The notes under the pieces were generated by a model that saw only the letters and a list, made by a program, of their open reading frames with translations, was not told the origin of the DNA and did not search any database. A stretch of 16,862 nucleotides of DNA from Christensenella sp. UBA5327 (GTDB taxonomy: Bacteria; Bacillota; Clostridia; Christensenellales; Aristaeellaceae). Of this stretch, positions 15,581-16,862 are shown in pieces. Within the stretch, counting starts at the first letter, position 1, and every line of letters begins with the position of its first letter. The translations under genes were made by a program, and so were the position numbers. Where the stretch lies: the NCBI GenBank assembly GCA_002411105.1, contig DHQX01000026.1, positions 1 through 16,862 on the forward strand, given 5' to 3'.

Positions 15581-16723
15581 ATGATTCATGTTGATATCAT
15601 AAAGCCCAACGTGAAAGATTTGAGGCCCTTCGTCCAGCTGCCCTTTGATATTTACAAGGATGACCCCAACTGGGTGCCGCCACTGCGCCATGAGCTGATG
15701 CGCACGCTGACCGGGAAGGACAATGAGTTTTTCGCCCAGGGCATTCAGCGTTTTTTCCTGGCCTATGACAATGAGCGCCCGGTGGCCCGTGTGCTGGCGG
15801 GCATTGCCCTCAGGCAGCATGGGCCCTCAGGCGATCCGCTGGGCTACATCAGCCTGTTTGACTCCTATGACGATTTTGAATATGCCCGGGCGGTGCTGGA
15901 TGCGGCCATGGGCTTTTTGCGTGATCACGGGGTAAAGGAGGTGGCAGGCCCCCTGCCGCCGCGTTTTGACCTGCTCTCAGCCGGCGTTCTGGTGCAGGGC
16001 TTTGAGGGCCCCCCGGTGCTGGAGAGCCCCTACAACCAGCCCTACCTGCCCCAGATGCTGGAGCGGTATGGCTTTACAAAAGCGCGGGATTATCTGGCCT
16101 ATGACATCCCCATCGAGGAGATCCCGGTGGAGCGCATCATGGACATGGGGGACCGCATCCGCAAGCGCTTTGGCTTTGTGATTGAGCATGTGGACTTTGC
16201 CCGGGGCAACCTGGCCCGGGTGGCCCAGGATATCTCCACCGTCATCTGCGAGGCGATGCCTGAGGAGACCGGTGTGATGTTGCCCACGCCCGATGACCTG
16301 CTGTACCTGTTCAAGCGCATCCGGCCCTACCTCAGGCGGGAGACCGCGGTGCTGGCCTACGCGGGCGAGCGCCCCATCGGCTGTGTGATCGGCTTTCTGG
16401 ATTCATCCCCCGCGCTGATCGGCACAGATGGCAGGCGGACACCCTGGAACTGGTTGAGGCGGGTCATCAAGACCGGGCGCACCGCCACCTCCAGATGCCC
16501 GATGCAGTTTGTGGTGCCGGACTATCAGAACATGGCGGTGAACGCCCTGATGCTGGCGGAGGCGGTCAAAGGGGCTAAGCAGCTGGGCATCCGGCGCGTG
16601 GAAGGTTCACCGGTGGATGAAACCCACCAGGTATCCGTCAACAACACCCGCATGGCCGGCGGCCGCCACCACCGCACCTACCGGCTGTACAAGATGTCTC
16701 TGGCTGTTAAAGGCAAGGAATAG
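15581..16723 (+). CDS. Conserved GNAT-like protein of unknown substrate
   Basis: A 380-residue soluble protein that I recognise only as a member of a widespread family usually labelled GNAT-like N-acetyltransferase or hypothetical. Its N-terminal region reads FVQLPFDIYKDDPNWVPPL, a hallmark of this family. It continues with FFLAYDNERPVARVLAGIA and a C-terminal acetyltransferase-like half (AVLAYAGERPIGCVIGFL, then ANALMLAEA-like VNALMLAEAVKGAKQLG, VEGSPVDETHQ and NNTRMAGG). A tandem GNAT arrangement is plausible but not proved. GGAGGT lies 7 nt before the ATG. No signal peptide or membrane helix is present. It has its own promoter and no functional partner nearby; earlier database labels as a dATP pyrophosphohydrolase in this family have no support in this sequence. 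Confidence 0.75.
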   Translation: MIHVDIIKPNVKDLRPFVQLPFDIYKDDPNWVPPLRHELMRTLTGKDNEFFAQGIQRFFLAYDNERPVARVLAGIALRQHGPSGDPLGYISLFDSYDDFEYARAVLDAAMGFLRDHGVKEVAGPLPPRFDLLSAGVLVQGFEGPPVLESPYNQPYLPQMLERYGFTKARDYLAYDIPIEEIPVERIMDMGDRIRKRFGFVIEHVDFARGNLARVAQDISTVICEAMPEETGVMLPTPDDLLYLFKRIRPYLRRETAVLAYAGERPIGCVIGFLDSSPALIGTDGRRTPWNWLRRVIKTGRTATSRCPMQFVVPDYQNMAVNALMLAEAVKGAKQLGIRRVEGSPVDETHQVSVNNTRMAGGRHHRTYRLYKMSLAVKGKE

Positions 16724-16741
16724 GAGGCGTTCAGACGCTCC
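16723..16741 (+). other. Short hairpin overlapping the stop of the GNAT-like gene
   Basis: GGAGGCGT (16723-16730) pairs with ACGCTCC (16735-16741), a 7-bp stem with one bulged G and a TCAG loop. No T run follows (CAAGAAAGGG), so it is a poor terminator. It could still protect the 3' end or slow readthrough into the tRNA promoter. Confidence 0.35.
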
Positions 16742-16765
16742 CAAGAAAGGGTTGAAAAATAGGGC

Positions 16766-16794
16766 TTGACAGAACACGGGTCATGACTTATAAT
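16766..16794 (+). promoter_or_regulatory. Perfect-consensus promoter for the initiator tRNA gene
   Basis: TTGACA (16766-16771) and TATAAT (16789-16794) are separated by exactly 17 nt, an exact match to the sigma-A consensus. This is what is expected of a stable RNA promoter. The tRNA begins 25 nt after the -10 box. Confidence 0.92.
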
Positions 16795-16819
16795 TATTTT
16801 TGCGTCGCAAGGCGTATGT

Positions 16820-16862
16820 CGCGGGGTAGAGCAGTTCGGTAGCTCGTCGGGCTCATAACCCG
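16820..16862 (+). tRNA. Initiator tRNA-fMet (CAT), truncated by the window end
   Basis: The gene starts CGCGGGG, the unpaired C1 form typical of bacterial initiator tRNA. The D arm GAGC-AGTTCGGTA-GCTC follows. The anticodon loop CTCATAA has CAT at 16854-16856, flanked by the GGG/CCC stem pairs that mark initiator tRNAs. The sequence ends in the anticodon stem; the variable loop, T arm and acceptor 3' strand lie beyond the window. Confidence 0.93.

Overview
The window looks like a piece of a Bacillota (Firmicutes) chromosome, probably a fairly GC-rich member of class Clostridia. The evidence is the gene order tig-clpP-clpX-lon-engB, a DUF951 protein next to Bacillus-type signal peptidases, strong AGGAGG-type ribosome binding sites, and sigma-A promoters that match the TTGACA/TATAAT consensus closely. 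No species can be named from the sequence alone. No phage, CRISPR array, insertion sequence or rRNA is visible.

Region 1 (1-3206, + strand): a consensus promoter drives a small zinc-ribbon-like DUF951 protein. Two adjacent, clearly related type I signal peptidases follow, then a MATE-family multidrug/metabolite exporter. The first genes overlap or are closely spaced and probably form an operon.

Region 2 (3207-3517): a convergent intergenic stretch. It holds an imperfect inverted repeat enclosing a 29-codon ORF with its own ribosome binding site, followed by a strong Rho-independent terminator. This is the only part of the window whose content I cannot explain.

Region 3 (3518-8876, - strand): a carbohydrate-type ABC import operon read right to left. 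It encodes a divergent RpiB/LacAB-family isomerase, a secreted sugar-binding protein, a double-domain ATPase and two RbsC-type permeases. A 13-bp stem-loop separates the binding-protein gene from the ATPase gene. No kinase or regulator is present, so the substrate is unknown; the family resemblance is to the ribose/rhamnose/AI-2/tetritol importers.

Region 4 (8877-15505, + strand): divergent promoters, then a protein quality-control cluster: trigger factor with a long charged C-terminal tail, ClpP, ClpX, Lon and the ribosome-assembly GTPase EngB. Together these handle nascent-chain folding, regulated proteolysis and 50S maturation. A perfect 8-bp stem-loop sits at the predicted 5' end of the tig mRNA, and a terminator-like hairpin lies between clpX and lon.

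Region 5 (15506-16862, + strand): a conserved GNAT-like protein of unknown substrate with its own promoter, then a perfect-consensus promoter in front of an initiator tRNA-Met gene that is cut by the window end.
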